This document shows positions 25,543 through 37,273 of a stretch of 64,000 bases of DNA, one piece after another (positions within the stretch are counted from its first letter, which is position 1; every line of letters begins with the position of its first letter). The notes beneath the pieces are model-generated. The model was given only the letters and a program-made list of their open reading frames with translations. It did not search any database and was not told the DNA's origin. The stretch spans positions 124,001 to 188,000 of the forward strand of contig JASANG010002299.1 in assembly GCA_030248215.1 (NCBI GenBank), in the 5' to 3' direction. The position numbers and the translations under genes were made by a program. Source of the DNA: Enoplolaimus lenunculus. Taxonomy: Eukaryota; Nematoda; Enoplea; Enoplida; Thoracostomopsidae.

Positions 25543-25704
25543 GCCTCAAAGACAGCGTAAATCTGGTCAGTATATCAAGCCGCATAGACTCTGCCCGAGA
25601 GGCGCTCAGTGGTCGAGGACAACTAAATATAACAGGTTCACCGCATTATCAACGCTTTCGAGAAAAACTATGTCAGTTACCAGGGCCACTTGGAACTTAT
25701 TTAA
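25543..25704 (+). CDS. Possible isolated internal exon, unknown gene
   Basis: Open between a TTTTTCAG acceptor and a GTGAGT donor, both good consensus matches. The phase 1 reading gives LKDSVNLVSISSRIDSAREA followed by LSGRGQLN and ending QLPGPLGTYL. No partner exon was identified with confidence; a downstream CAG at 25762-25764 would give one residue and a stop. An overlapping 100-codon ORF on the opposite strand exists, so the coding strand is not certain. No family recognised. Confidence 0.22.
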
Positions 25705-26126
25705 GTGAGTTACGAGCGTACAATTTGCTGGGCCAAATTCAGTTAGTTCTTCCTCATATACAATAAAGTCGCAGGTTGACTTAATTTGTTTCGCTGCTAT
25801 ACATTCAATGTTTCGACAAGTTGGCTGTTGTTCAGTATAAATTGTGAAGTAGGTATATGTAGTAAATACCTTTGCTAGTACAATAGCGAAGTTAAGAAAA
25901 ACATACAATATCTACCTTCGAAATTAGGAAATTGAAGAGTAGACTTGTTTCATATCATGTGGGAACCTTATTGTCTAGAATACTGGAAGTGTTACTCAGT
26001 AGCAGCATGCACAATGATAAAACGTGGTATCTTGAAGCTGGAGCATGTGTGTAGTGTAAGTATGTGAGACATGCTTATCCTTGTGCATATGCAATATATA
26101 GTTGACGAAAAAATAGAGTTGCAGAG

Positions 26127-26262
26127 GCGGGCTACGTGGCGCAGTGGTCACAGTGGTTGCCTGACAAGAAGAAGGTCGCTAATTTGAAAACACCCGTAAT
26201 CCGCTTTTCCAGCTGCTTAGTTAAAAGATCTGAACTCCGGGTTCTACCTAGGCTGACATGTA
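26127..26262 (+). repeat. tRNA-derived SINE-like repeat, family 1
   Basis: GGGCTACGTGGCGCAGTGGT head with decayed B box, then CTTTTCCAGCTGCTTAGTTA and TCTACCTAGGCTGACA body. Lies 230 bp before the carbonic anhydrase start. Confidence 0.7.
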
Positions 26263-26489
26263 GAAACGATAAAGTTGGAACAACTAATCGGTATTCAGTG
26301 GAACTTTCTTGCTCTCAGACTGAGACCTTATTCATTGTGGATGTAACACCGTAACATTGCATAGTCAAAACAGCTCGTTAAAAATTTTGGTTTTTCCAAC
26401 AATTGCCTGAATAAATATTTTGATTGGTTTCATTTAAGTACGTACCGATGTGCGTATTTATAACTTATTAAATCTGGTTATATAGCTAA

Positions 26490-29400
26490 ATGAATGCAAC
26501 GCTTCTGACAAATATTGCTTCTCGAACATTTTCGAACCGGTTGAGGTCTGCTCAGCTCTCCCTAGCACATAACTACTTTCTCTGCACACAACTGCGTCGA
26601 CATGGATCTAGTGTTACCAATTTATCATCTGGACTAGCTTACAAACACCAGACTATTAGAACGCCTTCTTGGAGAAGTGGATTATTTACCGCATATCGGT
26701 CTAGTGGTATATTTAAATTGCGTAACAGCAAGGCTCCAGAAGGGCCATTAATTACATGTGCTGCACAAAATGCGCTTTCGACGTGGGGCTACGGCCAAGA
26801 GAACGGTTCGTCGATCTGTTTAGGGAGAATTTAAATTAATGGTCTCCTTTGATTTCGGGTTAAATATCAGAGAAACTGATTTTTGCGAAAATTTTGAAAT
26901 TGTGCTAAGCACGAGCTAACGGGTGAAAAATCGAAAAAAGGGCCTTATCAACAACAAGTCGTGCTGATTACGAATATATCGGAGTTTTTGCAAAAATTAT
27001 GTTCCCTGATTTCCCCCTAAACCGAAGGAAGGTCGTTTTATTGCAGAAATGGGTTGCATGCTGGGTGTATAGAAACCAGCATATTTGAAGTAGAAATATT
27101 TATTTGTGTGTTCATTGGAGTCGTTTCGAGTAAATAAAGGCCTACCATTTCAAAGAGCAGCCTGCGAATTCTCAAAACGCTGGATCAGCTTGGCCTTAAT
27201 TTTATGTGCAGTTAAACATTTTTGGCATTTCGAAACTTTAACTATGAAGTGTTGTGAAAGCATTTTTGAAAATTACTAATTTTATGGAATGCCGTGTCAT
27301 TGCAGTAAGGATGCTGTTGAACCAAATATCGAGCTATATTTGAAACTTTATGGGTTAACATCGCGGCTTTCCGTTATCAAATGGAAGTTTAGGTTTAAAT
27401 TTTGTTACTCGTTTAAAGGTAAATCTTAAACTTGTCAATTTCTTTTGCTAGATGCTCTTTAGTAACAACTGATAATACTTTAAGAAAAAGAATCTGATTC
27501 GCAAACGAACGAAACAGCAGTCAAAATCTAAGTTCAAACACCTTTAATAGCTCATAACTGAGAAATAGGAATTCCGACATCGGAATCGGAACCCTAATTT
27601 TATCGGAATTTTAGCCGGAATCGGAATTCCGTTGGAACCCTGGTATTTTGTTCCATTTCGAAGTTGTGCAGTGGAGTACTGCACAATAGATTTAACTTTG
27701 AGCAAAAGTTGTTATTGTATATGTTTTTAACTTCTAAGAATAAATAAAAATTAGGTAATCGGGTGTGCAATGTATAAAACTGTGTAATAAGGAACTGAGT
27801 TTTATTTAGTTTTGCATTTAGGTCCCCGCAGCTGGGCTGATGAATTTCCAGAGGCAAGTGGTTTGAAGCAGTCACCTATCGATATTGTTACATCAGGTAA
27901 ATATGAATAGTTATATTAAGCAGACAGCTTATAAAGGTATACGTAACATGCAGTGATACATTTAAAATAATGGCTTTGCCAACTATGGTTGCTATTAGTT
28001 GAGCAATATTTTTAGTAGAGGGGTATTTTCATCAAAAATTTAGAGGCTGTGCGGGTTTTGGGTGTAAGATTCCCGGTCCTGGTATTGCAAACATACCGTG
28101 GGCTAAAGTGATTTATTAGAAACGTGTTTTATCCAAGCGGTCAGTTTTCAAATTAAAATTTGTTCTGAAATCAAACATAAAACTGCGTTAATTCTCGCTT
28201 GCTTCGTTTAAGTGGGTTCTTCTAACTACTGCTTACATGGCGAATGGTTTGAGTAGGCCGACATCGCTTATATATTAAACGTATATAAATATACATATTT
28301 TAAAATATTTTATACATACATATATACGTATGATATCGTGGCTGCTAGTAATGCTCCCTACCACTCAGAAGGGTGTCGCGTTTGCGCAATGGTACAAAAA
28401 GAACCTGTATGATTTTTGATGTCATCGTTACGTAGAGACCCGACAAGGGCGGGTCTTGGAAACGTAGGGTTCGTATCCCGCCACTTGGAGGTACCCAAAA
28501 TTCAAAGTTGTATCATGAGTACGCCAAACTTTTGTTTTGCTTCTCGCTCGGGAGATCTCCTTCCTTGAATTGTCTAAGCTTTGAATAAATCGGTGGCATA
28601 TAGATGTCAGAACTTCCTCTCGTTCACTAACTTTGCTCGTAAACACCTTCGCCAACGTTATACGCTCCTGAGGCGGTTAAACTTTCGCCACTTCCCCTGG
28701 AATTGTCATTATCCTGAGGATGACGTCGAGGCATTATCGTTTTAGGGCTTGGGACATTGGCTGGGGATCTGAAACCTTAATTAAATACGAATTAGTACTT
28801 AAGGACGTGCTAAGTAATTACTTATCTGACTTCTTCACAGCTTGAAAATTTCCGCCGGGGGGCGTTTCCTGGGGGCCCCCCAGGAGTTTCCTGGGGGCAG
28901 CTAATTTTGCTGGGGGGCAGTTTTCCTGGGGGGTCCCCAGATGATCTGGGGGGTCCTGGGGGGCAGGCTCAAAATTTTGCAAGCCGACTTTTTGGACCAT
29001 TTTTTTATTCTAGATCGTGTTTCCAACTGAACTGAAGATTACTCATCGCTCAACATAACAAAAATTCCCCGCAATCGCTAATAACAATAATTTTAACTAA
29101 TATTACTGACAACTTTACCAGAAGTTGAAAGAAGCACAATTATATAAAATATAGATAATCTATAATTGAAACTGTGATTAACATACGTATATTTTATATA
29201 TTAGTCACAGCTTCAGTTTATCATAAGGCTCAGGCGGGTTGAACTTGTTGCTGCAAGGTACTTCCGAATGCTGTATGCCGTGAAACGGTTTTTATATAAT
29301 TGTGCTTTTTTCAGTTCATTATTGAATTGTACTAGTTACTACCGGTATTTTTAACGCTATTAAAAAATTATGAGTACTTAGCGTAATATAAAATCACATT

Positions 29401-32400
29401 TTGCCGAATGTCCGCCTCAAAAAAGTCCAGGTCTTTATGTTTTAACATTGAATATTTTTGGCTTAGAAAAGTCCTGGGGTCCCCCAGCAAAAAATTTGCT
29501 GGGGGGCGGCCGAAAATTCTCCGGGGGGCGGCACAATTTTCGCCGGGGGGGGAAATGAAAATTTCGAAAAGTGCTGGGGCCCCCCCTCTGTGGAGAAGCC
29601 AGCTTATCGTTTTTGTCGTTTTAAAAGCGTACTTTAAGTTAAGTAAACACGTAAGTCGCTGACTAAATTTGATACATTACACATGAACCGTTCACGCATA
29701 CCAACCTTGGTCTAATTGAAATTATAGAGTCATGAGGCATCCTGCCTTCTTAATATAAAGCATAGCTATTACTTTCTTATTATGGCAATTGCTGACAGTT
29801 TTTGTTTTATTTTCCCTCCAAAATTTAAGTATTTACTTAAGTCGATGGCATGAGTAATTACTTAAGTATAACAGGTAAATACTTAAGTAAGATTTCGGAA
29901 ACCCAGCTACTGTCGACATTTAAATGGGTTCAGCTTAAAAGTTCGTGTTTTATATTTCATAAATTTAGGACCAAGTTCCGGCTTACGTTACGAAAAATTC
30001 CGGGTCCGAGTTTTGGATTTGACAAATTCCGGGTCCGGTTATTGATTTATATGTAAATGTTGCAACCCTAATTTTTAGAGAGCGTTTTTGATCAAAAGTT
30101 AGCAGGTGGAAATCAGTTCTCATTCAAATATGTTCCTTCTGCCTGTCACAGTTTGGCGAATCCGGGAAACACTTGGCGTATCAGCGCTGATGAAAGTGTA
30201 AAATCAGGTTTGATTTTTTTCTTAAAGTTGATGTCTATGTCGATTTATATTTGCCATTCGTGTTGTATATTAAGGCTTCAAAACTGTAAATATATCTGTA
30301 AGAAAAACTAAAGCACTTTTACTCAACTAGGTTGATTGAGAATTATCTGCAAATTCTTTCATCTTAACGTAAAGTGATGCTGATTCAGGTATATTCTGAG
30401 AATCATAGAGTTAGAATTATCTAAGTTTGTTTAATGTTGGATTAGTACCACGTGATATTTTGTTCATTTCACACAATTAAATGTAGCAATAATGTTTTTT
30501 TATTTTCAGTTCTCAAAGTTGGGTTTTTGAAAGATGAATTCATCCTCAGTCAAGTTCACGCACATTGGGGCAGCGATCCAAACTCAGGCTCCGAGCACAC
30601 CATTGATGGCATGAGCTATGCGTCTGAGGTACAGTATGATTCTAGTGCAACCATCGCAGATGTAGTGCAGAGGCTGTGCTAAATTTGTCGAACTGGTTTA
30701 AACTGGCGTATCAATGTCCGCAGCCTGATGTAGATTTTTTGCCGAAGCCGAATATCAAGGTGTAAATTGAATGCTTTTCCAACCTTCTGTATTGTGTATA
30801 GTAAAACTGTACATATTAACTTTAAATTATTCAATTTTTAGATTCATATTGTGCATTACAACAGCAAGTATGGCTCGTTTATAGATGCGATGAAACATTC
30901 GGATGGTGTACTGGTACTTGGTATTTTTGTGAATGTAAGTTTGCTTTGAGGGATTTTGGTTTTTTATATCTAGTTTTGATCTCCTTCCTTGTAAGTGAAA
31001 ACTGGTAATACGTTTTGCGTACCGTTTAGCGTAATGAACTGATTAATGATATAAATGTGTATTGTTTGTTACAGTCAATGTTTCATTTGAAGCAGGTTTT
31101 ATAATCTGAAAGTTATTGTCAAATTCTAAATCTTAATTATGCCTAAATATTATGAGTAATTTTCATAGATTTTAGGAAGTTGAAACAAACAACGACGCTT
31201 TGGACACATTTGTTCCGTTCCTGGAAAACATTCGATTTAAAGGAGAAACAATTGAATTGAAGAACGGTTTTGACAATGAGTCAATCATTCCCAGTAAGTG
31301 TGGACATATTTTAGTTTCCAAGGCATAACGTTGCGGTTTCGTCAGGCGGCGCGTAATGGCATACGGCGGCGTGTGGCACAATAAGTCTAGCGCCATCCTA
31401 AGTCAGTGTTTTGACAGTGACCAAAGATTTGCTAGTTTGAACACTTTGATAAAGCATATATACGATAATTTTTTGTCGGTTTATGTTATTCTGTAGACAA
31501 ATTTAAGTTTTGGCTAAAACTTCAATTACGATGATATTTTGACTCTTTATATGTATACAAAAGTTTCACAATGTTATCTGAGCGTTGTATAATTTTATAT
31601 TTTTTCAGACAGCCATGACTTTTGGACATACGAAGGCTCTCTGACAACGCCACCGTGCACTGAGTGTGTGATTTGGGTGGTTTTTCGTGAGCCAATTGAT
31701 GTATCAACAGAACAGGTAGGTAATATCCAGAGTGGATGATCACAAGAGTGTGCAACTAGCTAGCATTTGCGTGGTGCGGTACCGGCAGCACTTGTTGCGT
31801 TTTTGCCATGCCCAACCTTATTTCGGGCGTCAGTGGTACCGTAAAACTTTTTACTTCCTTAAATAGGAGGTTTCCAATTTGCTAGAGAGTGTCATACCTG
31901 TATATAAATCTCATTAAGTTAGGGAGGTAGGCCATATATGCATCGTACACAAGGTATATGCTTTTCATCACAGAATGTACCCAGTTAGTTGCATACTATT
32001 GTTAAAGAGTATCATGCACTATTGGTAATATAGGCATGGATTAATGAGCGTTGTTGGGTTGGCCATTTGTACTTTTAGTACATGGCCCAGAGGTATAGCT
32101 TTTTTGCTCTGATCTTGAGTTATTTTTAAACTTGTCACTTGTTGCATTGTTTTCAGGCTTTTGTTTCATTGGCTGTTCGAATGTCTTTAAGTCAATATTT
32201 TAAACTTTTCTGTAGTTATGCGTTATTTATAGAAATCTGTGCAGCATTAACACATTGACGCAGTCCCCATGAAAATTGCGTCAAAGTGAATTTTAGTTCT
32301 ATGACAAATACTTTTTTGTTAATATTGGCGCATGTTTCAGTATTCGCTTTATCTCTGAAAATATCCGTACAATTGTAATATTTCAATGCTTTTTGGTTGA

Positions 32401-32577
32401 TTTATATGACTGCTTATATTTATGCGGTCGTTTGTTTCACAGCTGAATCAGATGAGAAATTTGTACATCGATCGTGCAAAAGCGAAAGGCGACCAGTCAC
32501 CTGAACGAATGACGTGTAACTTTAGACCTCCTCAGCCGCTCAATGGCCGCATTGTACGATGTTCGTTTCAAACGTAA
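26490..32577 (+). CDS. Alpha-class carbonic anhydrase, probably mitochondrial, 8 exons, 363 aa
   Basis: Reversible CO2 hydration. Exons: 26490-26805, 27822-27896, 30079-30207, 30510-30628, 30842-30934, 31176-31293, 31609-31715, 32443-32577; all GT-AG and in phase. The first ~90 residues are rich in Arg and Ser with almost no acidic residues ([20 protein letters not shown]), which suggests a mitochondrial presequence. The catalytic domain starts at [19 protein letters not shown] and contains QSPIDI. The zinc ligands are all present: H190 and H192 in QVHAHWG and H215 in EIHIVHY. The gatekeeper Glu (E202 in GSEHT) and Thr (T296 in SLTTPPC) are also present, so the enzyme should be active. The position of the vertebrate CA II proton shuttle His64 aligns with N161. 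Introns hold MITEs, G-rich repeats and a SINE-like copy. Family is certain; the organelle is inferred. Confidence 0.95.
28424..28500 (+). repeat. Possible tRNA-derived repeat, CA intron 2
   Basis: AGGGTTCGTATCCCGCCACTT resembles a tRNA T arm/B box after ATCGTTACGTAGAGACC. No clean cloverleaf; only one copy seen. Confidence 0.35.
28845..28990. repeat. G-run repeat, CA intron 2, first block
   Basis: Many runs of four to seven G, with CTGGGGGGC and TCCTGGGGGG units. The second block at 29475-29590 has the same CCGGGGGGCG motifs. Both lie in the same intron and could fold as quadruplexes on the plus strand. Confidence 0.75.
29475..29590. repeat. G-run repeat, CA intron 2, second block
   Basis: GCTGGGGGGCGGCC, TCCGGGGGGCGGC and GCCGGGGGGGG units. 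AAGTACTTAAGT-rich sequence lies beside each block (28800 and 29630-29890), suggesting one composite repeat. Confidence 0.7.
31725..32025. mobile_element. Inverted-repeat element, CAAGAGTG family, in CA intron 7
   Basis: AGAGTGGATGATCACAAGAG at left and AAAGAGTATCATGCACTATT at right, with ACAGAATGTACCCAG shared with 33491-34054. It begins about 10 bp after the exon 7 donor. Confidence 0.6.
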
Positions 32578-33490
32578 TTTGGATTTTCACTGTGATCAAA
32601 TTTGATATTGTGTATACTGTAAATATTAGTCGGTGCCGAAAGAATAATTATTTGTAGATTGTTGCTTGCGGAGAATTGGTTCATAAGAAAGATAATTTTT
32701 GCAAGAGAGCACGTATGTCTTGGAATTAAATGAAACGTGCACTCTAAGCTAAATATGTAGAACGGATCCACACGTATAGTTGATAAGCCACAAATCAATT
32801 TGTAGCATATTTTTATGGTGTAGGGTTTAGAGTGCTTGTGAGGTCGTTGTTACAGGCTTTATGAATACAATTAGTCCGTACGTCTTGTGTTACCCTATAA
32901 CGCACTGAGATAGATGATGTCATAAGACATAGTTGATCATTTCGGGGTCAAATGTTTGAGCGACGGTATTTGTTTATTGAAATTTTCACCGGTTTCCTTT
33001 GAATACGCAGCGGTATTGCCAAAGTATTGTTTAAAATTTCCGTGACAAAGATCTTGCCATTTTGGTTTTTTGATGTATATTGTATTATGTTTTGTATTAT
33101 GTTGTATTGAAGCTATTTTACGTTATTAGAGGTAGTAATTATTAGTTTACATTGATGGCGCAAGCACGTAGGTATTGTATGTCTAAAACAAAAATAGTTT
33201 CTTTTTAGTTTAGTGTTTTCTATTTAGAGAGTTTTGTATTACGTCAGGGAGGGTTAACGCACCACGTAAACAGAGCAGTAGAAAAACCACAGAATCATAA
33301 ATTTTGCTACGCTAACTTTGGTAGACTGAATCAGCGGATGCTTGGTGTTAATTCGTATGTCTCAAACAGAAGGACTTTGAAAAAATGATTATAGCAGTAA
33401 AAAGTGGCTTATTTTTTAATTATACCACAATGATTTTATTAATTTTAAAACATAGTACTGTACATGCAATGTGAAGCGGGTTGGTTACAG

Positions 33491-34054
33491 CAAGAGTGGA
33501 TGATGCACACTTGAACAAGAGTATGCAACTGGGTACATTCTGTGTAAAAAAAGAACGTGTCAAGCGCGAGTTGTGTTTTTGGCCAACCCTCTTATTTAGG
33601 GAAAGTGTCGGGTGGTTGAAATCACAAAATTGGAAATTCTAATAAAATGCATGGTAAAAATGGTCCGCATAAAAAACGCAACCACGACTGGTAGCTTGAA
33701 TGCCATGCGGATTTTAGAAAGTTGCACACTTTGGTCTAAAGAGTCATTATCGTCTCTCGGTTATACTAGGACTAGACGATGGCTTATATATACAAAACAG
33801 TCAAGTTAGTTGTTTGGCGGGGTACAAAATGTACTACCACGCGTTGCGTTTTTGCTGTGGGTCGATGAAGTAGGAAATACAACGCTTGTGTACGAAATTA
33901 CTCATTTGTTTAAAGCCAGGAATTGTCTCCAACTGCGAAACTGTAGCTCCTAAATGAGGGCCGTGTTGGCTAAAACACAACGTGCGCTGGGTACATTCTT
34001 TTGTGCAACAGAATGCACCCACGTTTCACACTCTTCTGTACATGATGCACTCTT
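33491..34054. mobile_element. Inverted-repeat element, CAAGAGTGGATGATG ends
   Basis: CAAGAGTGGATGATGCACAC at left; complement near 34025-34054 at right; CTGGGTACATTCTGTG repeats near both ends. About 564 bp; internal ORFs are not recognisable. A shorter relative lies at 31725-32025 in carbonic anhydrase intron 7. Confidence 0.7.
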
Positions 34055-34209
34055 GGTTTATATCAACCTATATTCGTAACTGCTAGTGAATGATTAGGTA
34101 TCTGAAACAAATATTGTCGCTGTTGGAATAATTGCAAGTGTAGTGTGTACTTTATACAGCGATGACTTATGTTTCTGTAGTTTATTATTTGATTTTAACT
34201 ATTAAATAG

Positions 34210-34280
34210 CAGGGTGCAACCGGAAGTGAAAATAAGTAAGCCGGATGTCAACAAAATTTGCAAGAACCGGAGATGAACGT
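34210..34280. mobile_element. Truncated hAT-type MITE end
   Basis: CAGGGTGCAACCGGAAGTG at 34210 matches the family left end, but no matching right end or duplication is present before the A-rich tract. A GGGTACAACCGG-like motif at about 34897 may be a remnant of the other side. Confidence 0.45.
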
Positions 34281-34485
34281 AAATTAGGTAGTTTATTCTA
34301 TGTTAAATTTGCCAATTTAAGCTACTGTAAATAGTGAGAAATCTTGGTTTTTGAATTCTTTTTAGCAAATCCCGGCAATTTTTCAATGAAAATTGTGCCA
34401 CAATTAAAACCAAACTCGCCAGACTTTACAATTTTTGTAAAACGAAGAACAGTTTCAGTAACGAAATTGTCGATAGCATCTTCTA

Positions 34486-34832
34486 AAATTAAAAAAAAAT
34501 AAAAAGGAATCCAAAAAAATTAAAAAGAACAAAAAAAAAGAAAGGAAAAAAATAAAAAAAAAAAAAAATCCAAACAACCAAAACAAAAAAAAAAATAAAT
34601 AACTCACACTCACACAAAAACAACACACAACACACCAAAACAAACAAAAAAGAATACACAAAAAACAAAAACAAAAAGAAAAAAAAAAAAACCACCAAAC
34701 ACACACAACCAAAAAACAAAACCAACACCCACAAACAATAACACAAAAAACCACCGCGAACACCACACCAAAACCACAAAAAAAAAGAAAAGCAAAAAAA
34801 AAAAAAAAAAACAAAAAAAAAAAAAAAAACAG

Positions 34833-34865
<33 letters not shown>

Positions 34866-34887
34866 AAAAACAAAAAAAAAAAAAAAA
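34486..34887. repeat. A/C-only low-complexity tract, ~400 bp
   Basis: Almost purely A with scattered C, very few G or T, ending in runs of more than 30 A. The complementary Phe/Cys-rich ORFs are meaningless. Either a true simple-sequence tract or a poor-quality patch of assembly. Confidence 0.9.
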
Positions 34888-35255
34888 TACCAGTTGGGTA
34901 CAACCGGTATTCTGTGTCCCGCAAAAATTGACCTCCGGTCGTGGTGGAATTTTTGCCAGGAATTCGAATAAATTTCAGAAATATATATAGATTTTGTTCA
35001 TTTTGTAAAACTTGTTTATCATTTACGAAGTATAACTTAATATTGATCTCTTAAGAACAACCAAAATAATTTTTTGAAATTTTAATACAAAGGTAATTGT
35101 TAACACTAGTGGATTTATCAAAATTTTACGCAGTAGTAGGATAAATCGTAAAATCTAAGAAAACTTTCGATGCGCCCAATTCACTTAAAAGTGACAGATC
35201 TATCATTAATAGTAACTACCCAGTGACATGTGTTATACACATTTAGGCATATGGT

Positions 35256-36915
35256 TTAGTTTGGTACCATCATTTCAACAAATTCTTCGTAATTAATTTG
35301 TCCATCTCCATCAACATCGACTTCGCGAATAATTTCGTCAACGTCACTTTCATCCAAATGCATTCCCATGTTCACCATAAAGAATCTGGAAATGGTATCG
35401 AACGACGTAGCTAAACTATAACCCTTCTCATATATACAGTAATAGCTATGAGCAACTCAGCGCAGTATATATTATAATACGTGAAGTAACATGCAATGCA
35501 CAGCTTATGAACAGTTACTGCACGACATGTATACGCGGTAACATACAAAATTACTACAAGACTTGACGGGCCACCTCGAGCTCGAGTGTCAAGCTCCTAT
35601 AGCTGAGTGACGATAGTATATATGGAAAACTATTCAGCACAGGATTTTAACTACTGAAACGTCAGTTTAGTACTCAGAAATATTGAAGGTCAAACTTTCA
35701 TGGTTTTAAGTCGGATAGCTATATATTTATGCCTATTCTCGTTGAGTTTGTCGAAGTAGAGAAAGCACATAATATGTGTGTGCTTAGCGGGTTAAAAACT
35801 TTAATTAATACTCAAATAATTAAACTATTCACTATAAATTTTCGGTCAGTTGACTGTAATTCAGAATGAGCTGTATCACTTTCAGGCCGAATTACGACTT
35901 TCTTAAGAACTTGAGCATCAGTTCAACTTTTACTTTTAATGTTTACCTCCTGACACAGCATAATCAACTAATTCGCGAAACTGAGTTAATTAATCAAGTC
36001 ATTGGAAGTTACAGTGTTCCGCTTTTAAAACAAAAGCTTAAAATAAGTACTCTATGAGGACAACGTAATCATCTTCTTCTCGTTGGCAAACTACGTTCAC
36101 AGACAAAATAGCTTGTGACAAAATCCTGATAGGAGTAAAAGGTTTGAGTTTACTTGAATTCTTGTGCTGTGATGATCCCATTTCCATCTTTATCGAATAC
36201 GCGAAACGCTTCGCGAACAATCTCAGCGTCAGTGTCTTTAATGATTCGCTTCATCATGACACAAAATTCGGTAAATTCAACTTGTCCATTGCCGTCGTCG
36301 TCGACTTCGTTGATCAATTCTGACAATTCCTAAAATAAAAAATTAAATACATTTTCTTGGTTTTTTTAATTTATTATTTCAAAGTGTGACAATTTGGGCC
36401 CATACCTAAAAATCAGGATAGGAACGTTTTTTTCTGCAGGACTGCGATAGAGTAATATTAAGTTTTAGGCGAATTTTTGCTCAGCCAATATAGGCTTATT
36501 CCGAGTAAAAGCAATTTAGTGAAATTTTGGAGTGCATTTAACATCAGTAAAACGTTGGTTAACAGTTTGTAAATTTAAAATGCAGTAAAACATATAAGCA
36601 ACGGCGGATTATATATGCGAAGAGTCTTCTAACAAACTTCTTATTCATTTATATTTATGATTTAAAAACTGAATATCAGTATAATGAAATTTAAATACAA
36701 AAAAAGTCACAATCATAAATTTCACTCACCTGTTCTGTCGGATTTTGACCCAAACATCGCATGGCGACTCCGAGTTCTTTTGTCGACATGGTACCATTGG
36801 CATCTCTGTCGAATTCTAAAAACGCTTCGCGAAACTCGTACAATTCTTGTGGCGTCAACGATTGTAAGATTTGTTGCCGATTGTCTTGTGTCAAAACACT
36901 ACTTGTTCTACTCAT
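35256..36915 (-). CDS. Calmodulin-like EF-hand protein, 3 exons, 163 aa
   Basis: Calcium sensor of the calmodulin/troponin C type. Exons: 36915-36730, 36329-36154, 35385-35256; introns are GT-AG and in phase. Four EF-hand loops all keep the canonical acidic positions: residues 36-47 ([12 protein letters not shown]), 72-83 ([12 protein letters not shown]), 108-119 ([12 protein letters not shown]) and 144-155 ([12 protein letters not shown]). The start at 36915 is the first ATG; the frame stays open upstream only to a TTG. A ~20-residue N-terminal extension before LTPQELYEF and divergent linkers make it a calmodulin paralogue and not calmodulin itself, which is more conserved. It ends FVEMMVPN. 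Intron 2 contains a fold-back MITE (35830-36016). Confidence 0.94.
35830..36016. mobile_element. Fold-back MITE, GAGTTGATT family, in EF-hand intron 2
   Basis: CACTATAAATTTTCGGTCAG at left, CATTGGAAGTTACAGTG at right, and ATTCAGAATGAG inside. More diverged than the other copies. Confidence 0.65.
36395..36500. mobile_element. TTAGGC-type remnant in EF-hand gene intron 1
   Basis: GGGCCCATACCTAAAAATCA at left followed by TTTTAGGC and ATAGGCTTA units; right end not seen. Similar remnants lie at 1566-1650, 16060-16110 and 39530-39590. Confidence 0.45.
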
Positions 36916-37049
36916 GATTGGTTGAGAAGACTGACTATTAATCTGATGAGCCAATTAGATTGTTTTGAACGATTTAATGTGGAATTTTAATTACTGAGAT
37001 CACTGTAAAAGCGAGCAGCGAAAATTTTAAATGACTAGATTTAGGGATG

Positions 37050-37273
37050 CACTGCAAAAAATGGTGAGTCAAATTGACTGTCTCCGAAATAGGCTTTCCC
37101 TGAGACTACACAAACTGAGCCGAACTTCGAGTCCGCCAGAGTCAAATTCGACTCACCCAAGTCGCTCAGTGAGTCGAATTTGAGACTCTGGTGGAGTTGA
37201 ATTTGACTCAGTTTGTGTAGTAAGAAAAAGCCTATTTCGGAGAGAGTCAATTTGACTCACCATTTTTGCAGTG
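37050..37273. mobile_element. Fold-back MITE, GAGTCAAATTGACTC family
   Basis: Ends CACTGCAAAAAATGGTGAGT and its complement, long inverted arms with AAATAGGCTTT, GAGTC-rich centre. About 135 bp upstream of the EF-hand gene start, so it could affect that promoter. Confidence 0.83.

Larger units (their letters stand above)
21517..26489. other. Intergenic with repeats and unresolved ORFs
   Basis: Holds an hAT MITE (21680-22070), SINE-like copies (22418-22547, 26127-26262), a TIR element with a GGCGGGAAATTC-type array (23887-24618), and the coding-like segments at 23045-23530 and 25543-25704. Between 24620 and 25500 I see nothing I can support. Confidence 0.55.
32578..35255. other. Intergenic: 3' flank, MITE and A-rich tract
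   Basis: After the carbonic anhydrase stop the sequence is plain AT-rich 3' flank to about 33490. Then come an inverted-repeat element (33491-34054), a truncated CAGGG hAT end at 34210, and a 400-bp A/C-only tract (34486-34887). Nothing else recognised. Confidence 0.6.

Noticed and set aside
30630-30770. Frame continuing past carbonic anhydrase exon 4 ([17 protein letters not shown] nearby)
   Set aside because: The donor at 30629 gives the conserved YASE-IHIVHY junction; reading on reaches a stop and breaks the zinc-site motif.
34455-34924. Three overlapping Phe/Cys-rich ORFs of about 100 codons on the minus strand
   Set aside because: They are translations of the complement of the A/C-only tract and have no protein-like composition.
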